From Pseudarcicella hirudinis (lineage in GTDB: Bacteria > Bacteroidota > Bacteroidia > Cytophagales > Spirosomataceae), in the NCBI RefSeq assembly GCF_900115665.1, contig NZ_FOXH01000009.1:124001-188000 (forward strand): DNA of 64,000 bases. The letters run 5' to 3'. Under the pieces are notes generated by a model. The model did no database searches, had not been told where the DNA came from, and saw nothing but the letters and a program-made list of their open reading frames with translations. The position numbers and the translations under genes are program-made. This document shows, in pieces, positions 1 through 9,666 of this stretch. Positions within the stretch are counted from its first letter, which is position 1. Each line of letters begins with the position of its first letter.

Positions 1-681
1 ACTTTGCCAGCATACTTTAAGAAGTTTCATCTTTCTGATAGAAACTTCTCCGGTAGCTCTTTCTTTGTGAACGATTGGAATATTAAACAATTCCTGACCT
101 GATTTTTTGGCCATAATAGCCAGAAAGATATTCGGTGCGAAAGGCACAGGATTTGGCAGCTGAATCAGTAGTTTTTTCAGGAAAGATCCCTTGATTAACC
201 GGAACGGAATGTTCAGATCCATGATAAAGGTACCATAAATCAGAAACATACTCCAGCGTAAAATTCTGGTGATCAACAATCTGAAAGGATCATCATGTCT
301 TACTTCACGGTAGCCAAGAATAAAGTCGGACTGAGTTCTTTTATCCCATAGTTTTTTGAAATCAGCAGTAACAAACTGGTCATCTGAGTCAGTCTGGAAA
401 ACATACTCTGCACCAAGTTCAACAGCCTTGCGATAGGCGTGAACCACAGCGTTACCATGTCCTCCGTTTATTTGATGTACAACAACCAATTTATCATTGT
501 GCGGTGCCAGTCCATCGAGGATTTTTCCTGTACTGTCTTTGGAACCATCATTGACTACAATTAAACAGGTGTTTTCTGTAGGAAATTCTTCAATTAATAG
601 TTTAGTCCAGATACTTACTACGTCTGCCATGCATTCCTCTTCATTATAGGCTGGCATGACGATTGCGAGTTTGATGCTCAT
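1..681 (-). CDS. Glycosyltransferase family 2, 3'-truncated by the window edge
   Basis: The reading frame opens at the ATG whose complement is 679-681 and stays open to base 1, so 227 codons are visible and the C-terminus lies outside the window. The product starts MSIKLAIVMPAYNEEE, the classic GT-A entry of family 2, followed by a VVNDGSKDST segment at about residue 42 and a DSDDQF acidic metal/nucleotide-binding motif near residue 88. This resembles polyprenyl-phosphate sugar transferases (DPM1/ArnC type) or polysaccharide GT2 enzymes; the missing C-terminus would show whether membrane helices follow. It is the last visible gene of a minus-strand glycan operon, 61 bp after the acyltransferase gene. 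Family is certain from motifs; donor and acceptor are unknown. Confidence 0.88.
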   Translation of the reverse strand, partial: MSIKLAIVMPAYNEEECMADVVSIWTKLLIEEFPTENTCLIVVNDGSKDSTGKILDGLAPHNDKLVVVHQINGGHGNAVVHAYRKAVELGAEYVFQTDSDDQFVTADFKKLWDKRTQSDFILGYREVRHDDPFRLLITRILRWSMFLIYGTFIMDLNIPFRLIKGSFLKKLLIQLPNPVPFAPNIFLAIMAKKSGQELFNIPIVHKERATGEVSIRKMKLLKVCWQS

Positions 682-742
682 GAATATGTTTTCCTTGGGT
701 AATTTTACAAAAATATCTAATTCTGTTCAGAATAAAGATTTT

Positions 743-1861
743 TTAATAGTTAAAATAACGTTTTAGTGAGTTAACGGGTTTTTCAATCAAAAACCATGAC
801 AAAGTTGCTACGAAAATTGTCAAAGCTGAGAAATAGAAGAACTGAAAAGCAAATGAATCTGCCAGTGCCGGAAGATACTGATGAATTTTTCTCAGTATTC
901 TTAAAGTAATTGAGGTCTGTGGCGTATGATAATAATTGTACACGAAGTTATGATACAGATATAACCCGTAACTGATTTTTCCAAGATACTGAACTACTCC
1001 GTTTTCAAAAAAGACTTTCGCAAGACCTTTATACCCTGTCACGGCATTAATGATAAAGAAAAAGCAGAATAAGGCGGCAAAAAATCTTTCAATGACTGTA
1101 TAGGCAATATTATGCGGATTTTCGAATCCGAATTTTTCATAAAACAAAACGCTCACATATAAGCCAAAACTGATCAGCAGATACATTGTTTTGCTAAGTG
1201 TTTTAAAGGTACTTTCTTTATGGAATGTGAAAAAATATGCCATCAAAGCCCCTAATCCAAAAGCATCCAGCGATGTTGGCATAAGTACATACTGTACCAT
1301 CCAGTCACTATGATTCAAATGAAGGAAAAGTCTGAGTAAAACCGCCAAAGCAATCATTCCGAAAAAGATTTTAAGGAAATAACGTTTGGGTAAAAACAAG
1401 ATCACATAGGGAAAGAACAGATAATATTGTTCTTCTACAGCCAACGACCAAAGGTGGTCAATAACACCCATCCATCTCTGGTTAAGAGCGATATAAATAT
1501 TGGTGGCATAAGTGATGCACCAGATAAGCTGCTCTCGGACTGGTGGAACATTAAAGATGACACAAAGAAATATGGTCAGGTAATAAATCGGGAATATCCT
1601 GATACTTCTCCGGACGATAAACTGCCTGACTGAAAACCATGGGCTACGTCCTGTTTTCTCATCTTTCAGTTTACTTTGAATGAGGATTCTGGTAATGAGG
1701 AAACCGCTTAACACAAAGAACATAGTTACGCCTAATACTCCCAAAGGAATTACATTCCGCTCTGCCAGCCAATGATCTACCAATACCAGACTTACGGCTA
1801 CGAAACGAATGCCGTCCAGTTGAATGAAGTAATTTTCTTGTATTTTCGAGGTATTTACCAA
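743..1861 (-). CDS. Acyltransferase family 3 (OafA/YrhL-like) membrane protein
   Basis: This 372-residue polytopic protein begins with the family signature QLDGIRFVAVSLVLVDHW at about residues 14-31 and carries the conserved basic loop RRSIRIFPIYY at about 84-94, both hallmarks of acyltransferase 3 proteins. About ten hydrophobic helices span the rest. Family members transfer acetyl or other acyl groups from the cytoplasm onto sugars of O-antigen, exopolysaccharide or peptidoglycan. Its start overlaps the stop of the upstream membrane-protein gene by 7 bp, so the two are probably translationally coupled. Inferred role: acyl decoration of the surface sugar made by this operon. No SGNH domain is fused to the C-terminus, which is the short form of the family. 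Confidence 0.9.
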   Translation of the reverse strand: MVNTSKIQENYFIQLDGIRFVAVSLVLVDHWLAERNVIPLGVLGVTMFFVLSGFLITRILIQSKLKDEKTGRSPWFSVRQFIVRRSIRIFPIYYLTIFLCVIFNVPPVREQLIWCITYATNIYIALNQRWMGVIDHLWSLAVEEQYYLFFPYVILFLPKRYFLKIFFGMIALAVLLRLFLHLNHSDWMVQYVLMPTSLDAFGLGALMAYFFTFHKESTFKTLSKTMYLLISFGLYVSVLFYEKFGFENPHNIAYTVIERFFAALFCFFFIINAVTGYKGLAKVFFENGVVQYLGKISYGLYLYHNFVYNYYHTPQTSITLRILRKIHQYLPALADSFAFQFFYFSALTIFVATLSWFLIEKPVNSLKRYFNY

Positions 1862-3510
1862 TTTGTTTTAACAGTTTTCTTATGTAAAGTTTCTACTACC
1901 AGAGAATCATTTAGTGTAAAAATTTCTCCGCCGTTTTCTTTTTGTATCCAGAGTCCGAGGTGATAAGTACCGGAATCAAATTCATTTTTCTGAATGTTCA
2001 CCCTGAAACCTTTTGCCCAGTATGAATGCGTTTTTAAAGTAGACTGAACCGGATAATTTTCCTGTCTTGCCGGTACCAGATAAGTTCTTCGGGAAGATTC
2101 AAGGAGTAAATAAGCTCCGGCATCTTTTCCGGAAGGTTTTTCAAAATTGGTATTCACCAACTCCAGACCGTCTTCCCTGATGGTTTTATGAATGTCTGAA
2201 TTCCAGTCAGAAGCAGCTAAAAGTCCGGGGATATTCTGATTAGTATAGAATAAAACCGGAGTCTCGTAAAGTTTTATGGTTGGTTTTGAAGGAGAAAGTT
2301 TTTCATCATAAGCCCAGTTAAAAGGGAAGGTGATTAATTGTTTTCTCAGATTGACCACTTCACTGAAATTACGGTAATTGGCAAGCAGATTGAATGAAAA
2401 CCCTGCTATAATTAAGAAGGTAATCACCAAAGATTTTCCTTCAATCCTGATTTTTCTGATAATGGCCGTGTAAATTATAATCAGTAACAGCACAGAGTAA
2501 ATTTTATACCGGCTGGTTTGCAGCCCCTGCACACCGAAACTGATGCGGGTAACTGTAACAATCAGCGCTGTCCCGACCAGAAACATGAGTGTTCCGAGCA
2601 TAAACAGTTCTAATTGCGTCAGGCTGCGGGTTTCTTTGATTAATTTACTGTTCAGCAGGAAATACACTGAAATGACGGCTGCCAGAGAGAACATGATAAA
2701 TCCTGATGCTGCGCTAAGCAATACTGTCAGATTCTGAAAAGGCAGAATATCTGCTACAGATCCGATGAACAGGAAAAAGCCCAGCACGATTTTCTTAATC
2801 CCGATTCCTGTCAGCGGAGGATTACTTGGCGGGCTTGCATAATGATAGAAATAGCTGAAGATCAGAAGTATTGAAATAATTCCGAAAATAAGTAAATGCT
2901 GCCATCTTTTTTGAAGAGCAAGTAATACTGCGCAGATTGGAAGAACCAGAATTCCGTTACCGCTGGTAAAGACTGCCATAAACGCTGCAAAAACCGCGAG
3001 ATAGAAATGCCGGGGATTTTCTGAAGAGATCAGGTAAATCGTCCAGAAAATGAATAGAATTACACCGAAATTTTGCATCGATGCCATTCCCCAGAATGTG
3101 TTCTCCCAAAGTTGTAATTGGAAAAGCAGGCAGGAAACAGGTACAAAAAGAGCAAAATGAATGTTATTTTTATAGAAAAGACGCCAGAACAAGATCAGTA
3201 AACCAATTAATGTAAAGTTTCCGACCCACATCAGCCAGCGATATTCTATGCTGCCGTGCAAAGTATAAACAATCAGGGTAATTAATCGGTCGAACGCAAT
3301 TCTGTGTTCATTATGCTGTTTGAAAAAGGTAGCAATTTTGGCAAAAAAGCCATCAGCCTGCGTAAAGTCAAGAATAAATGCTTTCAGGGCATGATCGTCC
3401 CACTTCGGAATATTTACAGCATATTCTGAAAGAAACAGAAAATAAAGAGCCAGAGGTAAGAAACTCAGCACTCCCCAAAAGAGATTTTTTGATGATAATC
3501 GGGCTTTCAA
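1855..3510 (-). CDS. Polytopic membrane protein, possible GT-C type glycosyltransferase
   Basis: The 551-residue product has roughly ten to eleven hydrophobic helices over residues 10-400 and a soluble C-terminal part of about 140 residues (410-551). The first predicted extracytoplasmic loop holds IPKWDDHALKAF, an acidic pair placed where GT-C enzymes carry catalytic aspartates; this is suggestive only. I do not recognise a named family. Setting supports a role in sugar transfer or export: it follows the transketolase C-half by 54 bp and overlaps the acyltransferase gene by 7 bp. Alternatives are an O-antigen polymerase-like or conserved membrane protein of unknown function. The gene is clearly real because of length, codon character and tight packing. 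Confidence 0.8.
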   Translation of the reverse strand: MKARLSSKNLFWGVLSFLPLALYFLFLSEYAVNIPKWDDHALKAFILDFTQADGFFAKIATFFKQHNEHRIAFDRLITLIVYTLHGSIEYRWLMWVGNFTLIGLLILFWRLFYKNNIHFALFVPVSCLLFQLQLWENTFWGMASMQNFGVILFIFWTIYLISSENPRHFYLAVFAAFMAVFTSGNGILVLPICAVLLALQKRWQHLLIFGIISILLIFSYFYHYASPPSNPPLTGIGIKKIVLGFFLFIGSVADILPFQNLTVLLSAASGFIMFSLAAVISVYFLLNSKLIKETRSLTQLELFMLGTLMFLVGTALIVTVTRISFGVQGLQTSRYKIYSVLLLIIIYTAIIRKIRIEGKSLVITFLIIAGFSFNLLANYRNFSEVVNLRKQLITFPFNWAYDEKLSPSKPTIKLYETPVLFYTNQNIPGLLAASDWNSDIHKTIREDGLELVNTNFEKPSGKDAGAYLLLESSRRTYLVPARQENYPVQSTLKTHSYWAKGFRVNIQKNEFDSGTYHLGLWIQKENGGEIFTLNDSLVVETLHKKTVKTNW

Positions 3511-3564
3511 ATCGATTTTAATAATTTTATTTCAGCAGATTCACCGAATGAATCATAGCTTTTC

Positions 3565-4497
3565 TTAAACCAGGAATGTTTTTAGCTTTTCTGCGATATT
3601 GCTGACATCCAGACCGGACTGTGTTTGGTGGAAAGTCTGGTCTCCATATGTCCCGTCGGGATACCCTTCTGCTCTGAGACTGATAAATTTCTTAAGAGAA
3701 ACGCCTTGCTCCAATAGCTGAACAGACAATTGCTGAGCTAAGCCGCCTACACTTACATGCTCTTCTACAACCAGCAGATTTTCAGCAGACTGAATAATTT
3801 CAAAAGCTTCCTTTTTTATAGTTAAAGGGAAGGTCTGTGCTGTGAAAAGGTTGAATTTTCCAGCTAATTCCTCTTTCTGAAGAGCTGCAACCACATTATT
3901 GGCAACAGGACCCAGAGCAACAATTGAACCTGCCGGTTTTGCCGGATTATCTAATAACTGAAGACTACCGAAGGTATTGGTAACAGGACCTCTTTGTTTT
4001 CCGGCTCCAAGTCTCAGGTAAGCAGGACGTTTTTCTTTCAGAATCTGCTCAAGAAATGGTTCTACTTCATCGCTGAATGCCGGAACCCAGCATTTTACAT
4101 TTTGAAGACTGCTTAACCCTGCAATATCTTCAATGGCGTGATGTGTACTTCCCATAATACCGTATCCGTAACCGCCTCCGTTTCCGACCAGGAAAACAGG
4201 CAGATTATGCAGACAAACATCATTTCTGAACTGTTCCCAGCATCTGTAAACAATAAAAGGAGCAATACTATAACAAAAAACCTTGAAACCTTTATAGGCA
4301 AGACCAGCTGCCAGCCCGACCATATTCTGTTCGGCTACACCCGCATTGATAAACCGGTTTCCCAGTTTTTCCTGAAGATTTTCTAGCGCGTTATATCCCA
4401 GATCTCCGGTGATAAACACGATTTTATCATCCTGAAGGGCTAATTTTTCAATAGCATCTGAAAATTCTCTTCTCATATCATTATGAGCATGAAACAA
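3565..4497 (-). CDS. Transketolase, C-terminal (pyrimidine-binding) subunit
   Basis: The product (310 aa) covers the pyrimidine-binding domain and the C-terminal transketolase domain that are joined in ordinary one-chain transketolases. Visible marks are FITGDLGYNA near residue 28, the cofactor-activating glutamate in NAGVAEQNMVGLAAGLA at about 51-67, and the C-terminal segment LLVVEEHVSVGGLAQQL at about 241-257. The partner N-half is encoded at 6632-7459 with an epimerase/GT2 fusion gene between them. Transketolase moves a two-carbon ketol unit between sugars using thiamine diphosphate. Split pairs are known both in central metabolism and in sugar-modifying gene clusters; the placement here suggests a dedicated surface-sugar role. 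Start is the first ATG after the 42-bp gap to the fusion gene. Confidence 0.92.
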   Translation of the reverse strand: MFHAHNDMRREFSDAIEKLALQDDKIVFITGDLGYNALENLQEKLGNRFINAGVAEQNMVGLAAGLAYKGFKVFCYSIAPFIVYRCWEQFRNDVCLHNLPVFLVGNGGGYGYGIMGSTHHAIEDIAGLSSLQNVKCWVPAFSDEVEPFLEQILKEKRPAYLRLGAGKQRGPVTNTFGSLQLLDNPAKPAGSIVALGPVANNVVAALQKEELAGKFNLFTAQTFPLTIKKEAFEIIQSAENLLVVEEHVSVGGLAQQLSVQLLEQGVSLKKFISLRAEGYPDGTYGDQTFHQTQSGLDVSNIAEKLKTFLV

Positions 4498-4539
4498 AAC
4501 CTTTGACAGATAAATGCTTATGGTTTTGTTTCATGTCTT

Positions 4540-6525
4540 TTATTTTCTTTGTTGTTCCACTAAACGTTTAATCTCCTCAGAAGTATTATATTTTTTAATA
4601 CCTTTTCTCACTTTCGTTCTGATAAATTTCGGTCGTTTTTTCGTCTCTTCAAAAATCTTGCTGATGTATTCTCCAAGGAAACTGATACCCAGCAGGTTGA
4701 TTCCTCCAAAGAACATCACCAGTACAATGACAGTAGAAATTCCTGAAGGAGTATTCGGGAAGAATACGTATTTCGCCAGAATTTGCCAGAAAATTCCCAG
4801 GACTGATAATACCGTCATGATAAATCCGGCATAAGTCATCATTTCCAAAGGTACAAAGCTGAAAGAGAAGATGGCTTTTTTAGCCCACCAGATATTCTTG
4901 CGCCAGTTGTTGGTTGATACGCCGAACATCCTTTCAGGTCTTACATAATCCACCCCAATCTGCTTAAAACCAACCCAGGCTCTCAATCCACGGAGAAATT
5001 GCTCTGTTTCAGGCAGTCCGACAAGCTCTTTCACGACTTTTCTGTCAATCATCGAGAAGTCCCCGGCATCGTTAGGGATATTGATGTATGACATATTTTT
5101 GAAAACCCGGTAAAAGGTTTTGTAAAAGAAATGAAGCCAGTTTGGCATTTCCCGTTTCACTCTTACTCCGTAAGTTACTTCATAGCCCTGTGTCCATTTT
5201 TCATAAAAACCCGGAATAACTTCCGGTGGATCCTGTAAATCTCCGTCCATTAATACGACAGCATCTCCGGTAGAAATTTCCATTCCTGAAAGAAATGCAG
5301 CCTGCGAACCAAAGTTTCTGGAATGGGTTATTCCGATTACATTGGGGTCACGGTTGCAGATTTCTTCTAATACTTCCTCTGTATTGTCGGGAGAACAGTC
5401 ATTTACAAAAATGATTTCATAGCGGACTTTCATTTCATTGAAAGTTTTCACTAATCTTTCATACATGTACGGAATCGCCTGTGCATCTCTGTAGCAGGCA
5501 ATAATAGCCGAAATCACAGGATTCAGATAAGGATTCTGGAAGGCAGTAAGTACTTTTTCCTTATATCCGATCTCTTTTTGCCAGGTATAATATTTTCTTA
5601 AACCATCAGCCAGAGAGGTTTTGGCAGACCAGTTCAGGTCTTTTTTAGCTTCAGAAGGATCTCCGAACCATTCCGCTAAGTCCCACTGACGATTTTGCAT
5701 ACTTCCCCAGGAAGGCTCTTCCGAAATATTGAATTCTTTTCTGGAAACATCAACCAGGTCTCTGATCGTTGTTTTTACGCCGCTGGCAATATTATATGAT
5801 TTCCCTCTGATAGCAGAGGACATGTTTAATGCAGAATCGATAAAAGCCTCAATACAGTCGCTGATATAAACAAAATCACGGCTGATTTCCGGAGAAACGA
5901 AGTTCGGTAATTTTCCTTCGTGAACACTTTCTATCAGTTTCGGAATCAGACGATCCGGCTCTTCCCAGTCTCCGTAGATAGAGTAAAGTCTCAGGTTAAC
6001 AGCATTTTTCTGGTGAACTTTGGCATAAAACTGAATCATATACGCCGCAGAAACTTTGGATACTGAATAATGACTATTGGGTTCAAGTGCATCGGTTTCT
6101 TTAGGAGCCGTACAATTAAATCCGTATTCCGAGCTGCTTCCGGCATGGATATAAACCATGTCCGGATTAAGGTTTTCCAGCAAATTTACCGTCCCGATTA
6201 CGTTGGTTTCGTAGGTCAGGGTAATGTTTTTTTGTTTGGAATAAGCACCATAAGCTGCCAGGTTAAAAATGGTTTTGGGCTTATAATGGTTAAAAACCTC
6301 TTCGATTGAATAGTTCGAAACAATGTCGCAATGAACAATGTTTTCAGCAGGAATATTCAGCAGTTTTAAACGCCATGCTTTCTGAGCATCGTGGGTGAGT
6401 GCAAAGCAGTCTTTCCGGATACTGAAAATGTCGTTAAAAAGATTTGCGCCTATGAATCCACTTGCTCCGTAAACGAAGATCGGGCCTTTGAGGGATAAAA
6501 TTTTTTCTTTTACCGAATCGGTCAT
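4540..6525 (-). CDS. NAD-dependent sugar epimerase/dehydratase fused to GT2 polyprenyl-type glycosyltransferase
   Basis: This 661-residue product joins two enzymes. Residues about 14-318 are an extended short-chain dehydrogenase: GASGFIG at 20-26 binds the dinucleotide, SSSEYG at 130-135 and YSVSK at 153-157 supply the catalytic Ser/Tyr/Lys. Residues about 336-560 are a family 2 GT-A domain: SAIIACYRDAQ, IIFVNDCSPDN near 371-381 and DGDLQDPPE with the DxD at 427-429. Two membrane helices follow (about 560-585 and 597-620), as in GtrB/ArnC-type transferases that load undecaprenyl phosphate. One chain could thus make a nucleotide sugar and move it to the lipid carrier. It sits between the two transketolase halves, 42 and 106 bp away. 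The exact sugar is unknown. Confidence 0.92.
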   Translation of the reverse strand: MTDSVKEKILSLKGPIFVYGASGFIGANLFNDIFSIRKDCFALTHDAQKAWRLKLLNIPAENIVHCDIVSNYSIEEVFNHYKPKTIFNLAAYGAYSKQKNITLTYETNVIGTVNLLENLNPDMVYIHAGSSSEYGFNCTAPKETDALEPNSHYSVSKVSAAYMIQFYAKVHQKNAVNLRLYSIYGDWEEPDRLIPKLIESVHEGKLPNFVSPEISRDFVYISDCIEAFIDSALNMSSAIRGKSYNIASGVKTTIRDLVDVSRKEFNISEEPSWGSMQNRQWDLAEWFGDPSEAKKDLNWSAKTSLADGLRKYYTWQKEIGYKEKVLTAFQNPYLNPVISAIIACYRDAQAIPYMYERLVKTFNEMKVRYEIIFVNDCSPDNTEEVLEEICNRDPNVIGITHSRNFGSQAAFLSGMEISTGDAVVLMDGDLQDPPEVIPGFYEKWTQGYEVTYGVRVKREMPNWLHFFYKTFYRVFKNMSYINIPNDAGDFSMIDRKVVKELVGLPETEQFLRGLRAWVGFKQIGVDYVRPERMFGVSTNNWRKNIWWAKKAIFSFSFVPLEMMTYAGFIMTVLSVLGIFWQILAKYVFFPNTPSGISTVIVLVMFFGGINLLGISFLGEYISKIFEETKKRPKFIRTKVRKGIKKYNTSEEIKRLVEQQRK

Positions 6526-6631
6526 TACTTAAGTTTTGTATTTTCAAGCCAGAATTATAGAGCTCTTTACTTGAATGATTTAGATGAGTTGGGCTTAGGA
6601 TTTAAAGAACTTTATGAAATACTGCCCGCTT

Positions 6632-7459
6632 TTACAGATTATATTTCGTCTGAACTTCTTCAACGGCCTGTTCATATTGTTGTGGTTTCATTGGAAGATA
6701 ATGCCATTCCATACGGTTTTCCATATAAGAAACCCCTTTTCCTTTAACCGTATTAGCAATGAGTACTTTCGGTAAACCGTTCTGACGATATTTGAATGTT
6801 TCGATAGACTGATAAATTTCCTCAATATCATGTCCGTCACATTCTGTTACCTCAAAACCAATCGCTTTCCATTTATGAGCATCTGCTGAATCTCCGAGAA
6901 TCTCATCTGTTGACCCGAATCCCTGTAAACGGTTTCTGTCAATGATGACGATCAGATTATCCAGTTTATTGTTTACCGCATAGTGTGCTGCTTCCCAGGT
7001 TGTTCCCTCGTTTGTTTCTCCGTCCGACATGAGTACATAGGTAAACTGCCCGTTATCCAGTATTTTATTGCCTTTGGCAATTCCGGAAGCAATTGGTAAT
7101 CCATGTCCGAGTGAACCCGTAGCAAAAGGGATACCTTTGTGACGGTTAGGAGCAGGGTGAGCTGGAAGGGTAGTTCCGTTTTTATAATAAGTGTCAAGCA
7201 CCTCATTAGATAATTCTCCTAATTCATGCAAACATACATAAAGTGCGGCAGCAGCATGTCCTTTGGAAAGAATAAATGCTTCATTGTCTTTTTTATGGGC
7301 AATCAGAGAGCAAATCATCAAATCGATACAGGAAAGTGAGCATCCGATATGGCCTGCATTTGCCTTGAAGTATAAATCTAAAAGTCTAAGCCTCAAAGCT
7401 CCTCTCAACTTTTTCAAGTCGGTAATTGTTTCTGCAGAAAGGCCTGATAAAGTTTCCAT
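6632..7459 (-). CDS. Transketolase, N-terminal (thiamine diphosphate-binding) subunit
   Basis: The 275-residue product matches the N-terminal third of transketolase. It shows NAGHIGCSLSCIDLM at about 34-48, SKGHAAAALY at about 65-74, the substrate loop TGSLGHGLP at about 113-121, and the thiamine-diphosphate/metal motif SDGETNEG followed by IVIIDRNRLQG at about 143-180. It lacks the pyrimidine and C-terminal domains, which are supplied by the gene at 3565-4497. It is the first gene of the group running down to base 1, after a 176-bp gap from the OmpA-like gene. The enzyme pair would act in the cytoplasm on ketose and aldose phosphates or, by inference from context, on a precursor of a surface sugar. 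Confidence 0.92.
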   Translation of the reverse strand: METLSGLSAETITDLKKLRGALRLRLLDLYFKANAGHIGCSLSCIDLMICSLIAHKKDNEAFILSKGHAAAALYVCLHELGELSNEVLDTYYKNGTTLPAHPAPNRHKGIPFATGSLGHGLPIASGIAKGNKILDNGQFTYVLMSDGETNEGTTWEAAHYAVNNKLDNLIVIIDRNRLQGFGSTDEILGDSADAHKWKAIGFEVTECDGHDIEEIYQSIETFKYRQNGLPKVLIANTVKGKGVSYMENRMEWHYLPMKPQQYEQAVEEVQTKYNL

Positions 7460-7635
7460 TGAGGGATGAGTAATGTTTATAGTTTTAGAATTTTAAAAGT
7501 TTTAAAAGGAAAATTCCAGTTAATGTGATGAAATTCAGGCAATAAATAGCCCTTTCTGTCTTCAATGCCTGAATGTGTATCATCAGGATTGAACACAAAA
7601 ATAGTTTGTTTTTTTACCTATTACAAAGTTTTGGG

Positions 7636-9666
7636 CTATTTCTTAGTTACCGTAAACTCAACGCGTCGATTTAATTTGCGTCTTTCTTCAGTAAGGTTTG
7701 AAGCGATTGGCCGGGTTTGTCCCCAGCCTTTTGTAGTAATTCTGTCTGATTCTATACCTTTTGCCATTAAATATTTCTTCACTTCTTCCACTCTGTTAAC
7801 GGAAAGCTGAAGATTGAGGTTAAAATCTCCCTGGCTGTCGGTATGGCCTTCCAGCAGAATTTCAAGGGTAGGAATATCAAGCATAGCCTGGGCTATCCGG
7901 TCGAGGTCGCCAAAAGAAGAATCTGAAAGCTGAAAATCTCCCTGTTCGAACATAAAACTATTTAACGCTATTTTATTGCCGATTTCCAAAGGCATCAGAT
8001 AAAAATCATGCTTTATTTCGCGGTAATTAGTTTCCCCGGTTAAATCAATATAATCACTGATGGCAAGATGGCCGGGAGCATAGGGTACAAACTGATAGTT
8101 TTGTTTCAAAGGAAGGACAAATACAAATTTTCCCTGTTGAGGGTCATAAGTCTTTGTTTCCGGTTTAATGCTGTTATTATAAGCAGAGACGGTTAACTCG
8201 CATTTTACAGGCATGTGATTCGTAGTACTTAAAACATTCCCTGAAATAATAGCTACCGGATCGGGCTGAGCTTTCTCCGGAAGTTCCAAACGGAAAATAT
8301 CTTCTTTTTTTCCGGAAATATAACTGCATACATAAGCGTAATTTCCGGAAGCCGGAAGTGTGAAATAGCCATCCCAGTTTGGAGTGTTGATCGCACTCCC
8401 CAGATTTTCAGGTTCCGACCAGTTTTGCCAGGTATCATCTAAACGGCTGGTTTTGAAAATATCATTGTCTCCGAATCCGGAAAGGCCCTTTGTGGAGTAA
8501 TATAGCGTTTTAGCGTCTGCCGCAATAAATGGTGTTACATCATGCTCTGCGGTGTTGATGACGTTACCCATATGTCTTGGCTCTGACCAGGAATTATCTG
8601 CTTTTTTAAAGGAAACATACAGATCTCTTTTCCCCACAGTATGGCTTCTCTGGACGGACATAACCATTACGCTGCCATCCGGCGAAAAGGTGAAGTCTGA
8701 AAACGGACTTTCATTGTAAAATTTATCAATTTTTACTTCTTCCGGAAAAGACCAGCCATCTTTTGTCAGGAAAGAACGGGAAATTCCCTGTCCAAGTTTT
8801 CCATTCTTTTGATACTTATTCATCAATATGGCTTCATGCCCGTCTGCCGACAATGAAAAAATGGCATTTTTATCCTTATTATTGATTGGAGAGCCAATGT
8901 TTCTGGCTTTTTCCCATTTCCCATAGGAATTTTGCTGAGTCACCCAGACGTCCTGATCCTTTTCTTTGCCCAGAAGACTTACATAATTTCTGGTGAAATA
9001 CAGTGTTTTTCCATCTCTTGAAATAATGGGGGCAAATTCCTGGTGTCTGGAATTGACTTCTTTACCGAGATTTTGTCTGGTTAGTTCTTTCGGAGCATCT
9101 GAGGCGACTTTAATCTGTGCCTTAATGGCTTCTGCAGATTGAGAAATACCGATGGCATCAATCTGATTGGGTCCTTTTATTTTTGCAGTGTTCAGAATCA
9201 GTTTAACAGCAGTAACAGAATAGGGAGTAGGTTTCTCTAAAATCAGGTTGAAAACTTTCCCTTTTTTGGTTAAAATATAGTTGACAGCATTGTCGTAAAG
9301 TACATGAGAATGATCCTGTTCATCGAAAGCCAGAATTTTAGTAATGCTTCCGTTTCCGACATTTTCGGCTACAGCAACCTGCTGAATAGGCATAATGGTA
9401 TCAAAACCAACTTTGATATAATCCTCATAAGGAGCATCCAGTGCAGAAGGCTGCCAGGCTACACTGCTGTCGCCATAATTAGGAAGTTTATTAGGTTTTC
9501 CAAGTACCTGAATAGCTTTATATTCTGAGGCTTGAAATGGAATTACTTTTTCAGATGAAAAGGACAGCACTCTGGTTGCCCAATAGGTTTTTTGAGCAAA
9601 AACAGGTAAACTAACCAGGAATAAAGTTATTAAAGCAGCCGGGTATCGGGTTATTCTTTTGACCAT
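7636..9666 (-). CDS. OmpA-family protein with PD40 beta-propeller (copy 1)
   Basis: The 676-residue product has a signal peptide ending near VFAQ at residue 24, an N-terminal region of about 160 residues with the look of a beta-sandwich (YWATRVLSFSSEKV onward), WD40-like PD40 repeats over about 205-460 (for example RDGKTLYFTRN and SPDGSVMVMS), a carboxypeptidase-regulatory-like beta domain at about 470-550, and an OmpA peptidoglycan-binding domain at about 565-676 with EGHTDSQGD and LNRRVEF. It should sit in the periplasm, tethered to peptidoglycan. The architecture recalls PorE-type proteins of the type IX secretion apparatus but lacks their N-terminal TPR. It is a diverged duplicate of the next gene upstream (9875-11911). 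Confidence 0.93.
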   Translation of the reverse strand: MVKRITRYPAALITLFLVSLPVFAQKTYWATRVLSFSSEKVIPFQASEYKAIQVLGKPNKLPNYGDSSVAWQPSALDAPYEDYIKVGFDTIMPIQQVAVAENVGNGSITKILAFDEQDHSHVLYDNAVNYILTKKGKVFNLILEKPTPYSVTAVKLILNTAKIKGPNQIDAIGISQSAEAIKAQIKVASDAPKELTRQNLGKEVNSRHQEFAPIISRDGKTLYFTRNYVSLLGKEKDQDVWVTQQNSYGKWEKARNIGSPINNKDKNAIFSLSADGHEAILMNKYQKNGKLGQGISRSFLTKDGWSFPEEVKIDKFYNESPFSDFTFSPDGSVMVMSVQRSHTVGKRDLYVSFKKADNSWSEPRHMGNVINTAEHDVTPFIAADAKTLYYSTKGLSGFGDNDIFKTSRLDDTWQNWSEPENLGSAINTPNWDGYFTLPASGNYAYVCSYISGKKEDIFRLELPEKAQPDPVAIISGNVLSTTNHMPVKCELTVSAYNNSIKPETKTYDPQQGKFVFVLPLKQNYQFVPYAPGHLAISDYIDLTGETNYREIKHDFYLMPLEIGNKIALNSFMFEQGDFQLSDSSFGDLDRIAQAMLDIPTLEILLEGHTDSQGDFNLNLQLSVNRVEEVKKYLMAKGIESDRITTKGWGQTRPIASNLTEERRKLNRRVEFTVTKK

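Noticed and set aside
4514-4834. Plus-strand 106-codon ORF over the fusion gene's 3' end
   Set aside because: It is antisense to the GT2 membrane segment, and its hydrophobic look is only the complement of that coding sequence.
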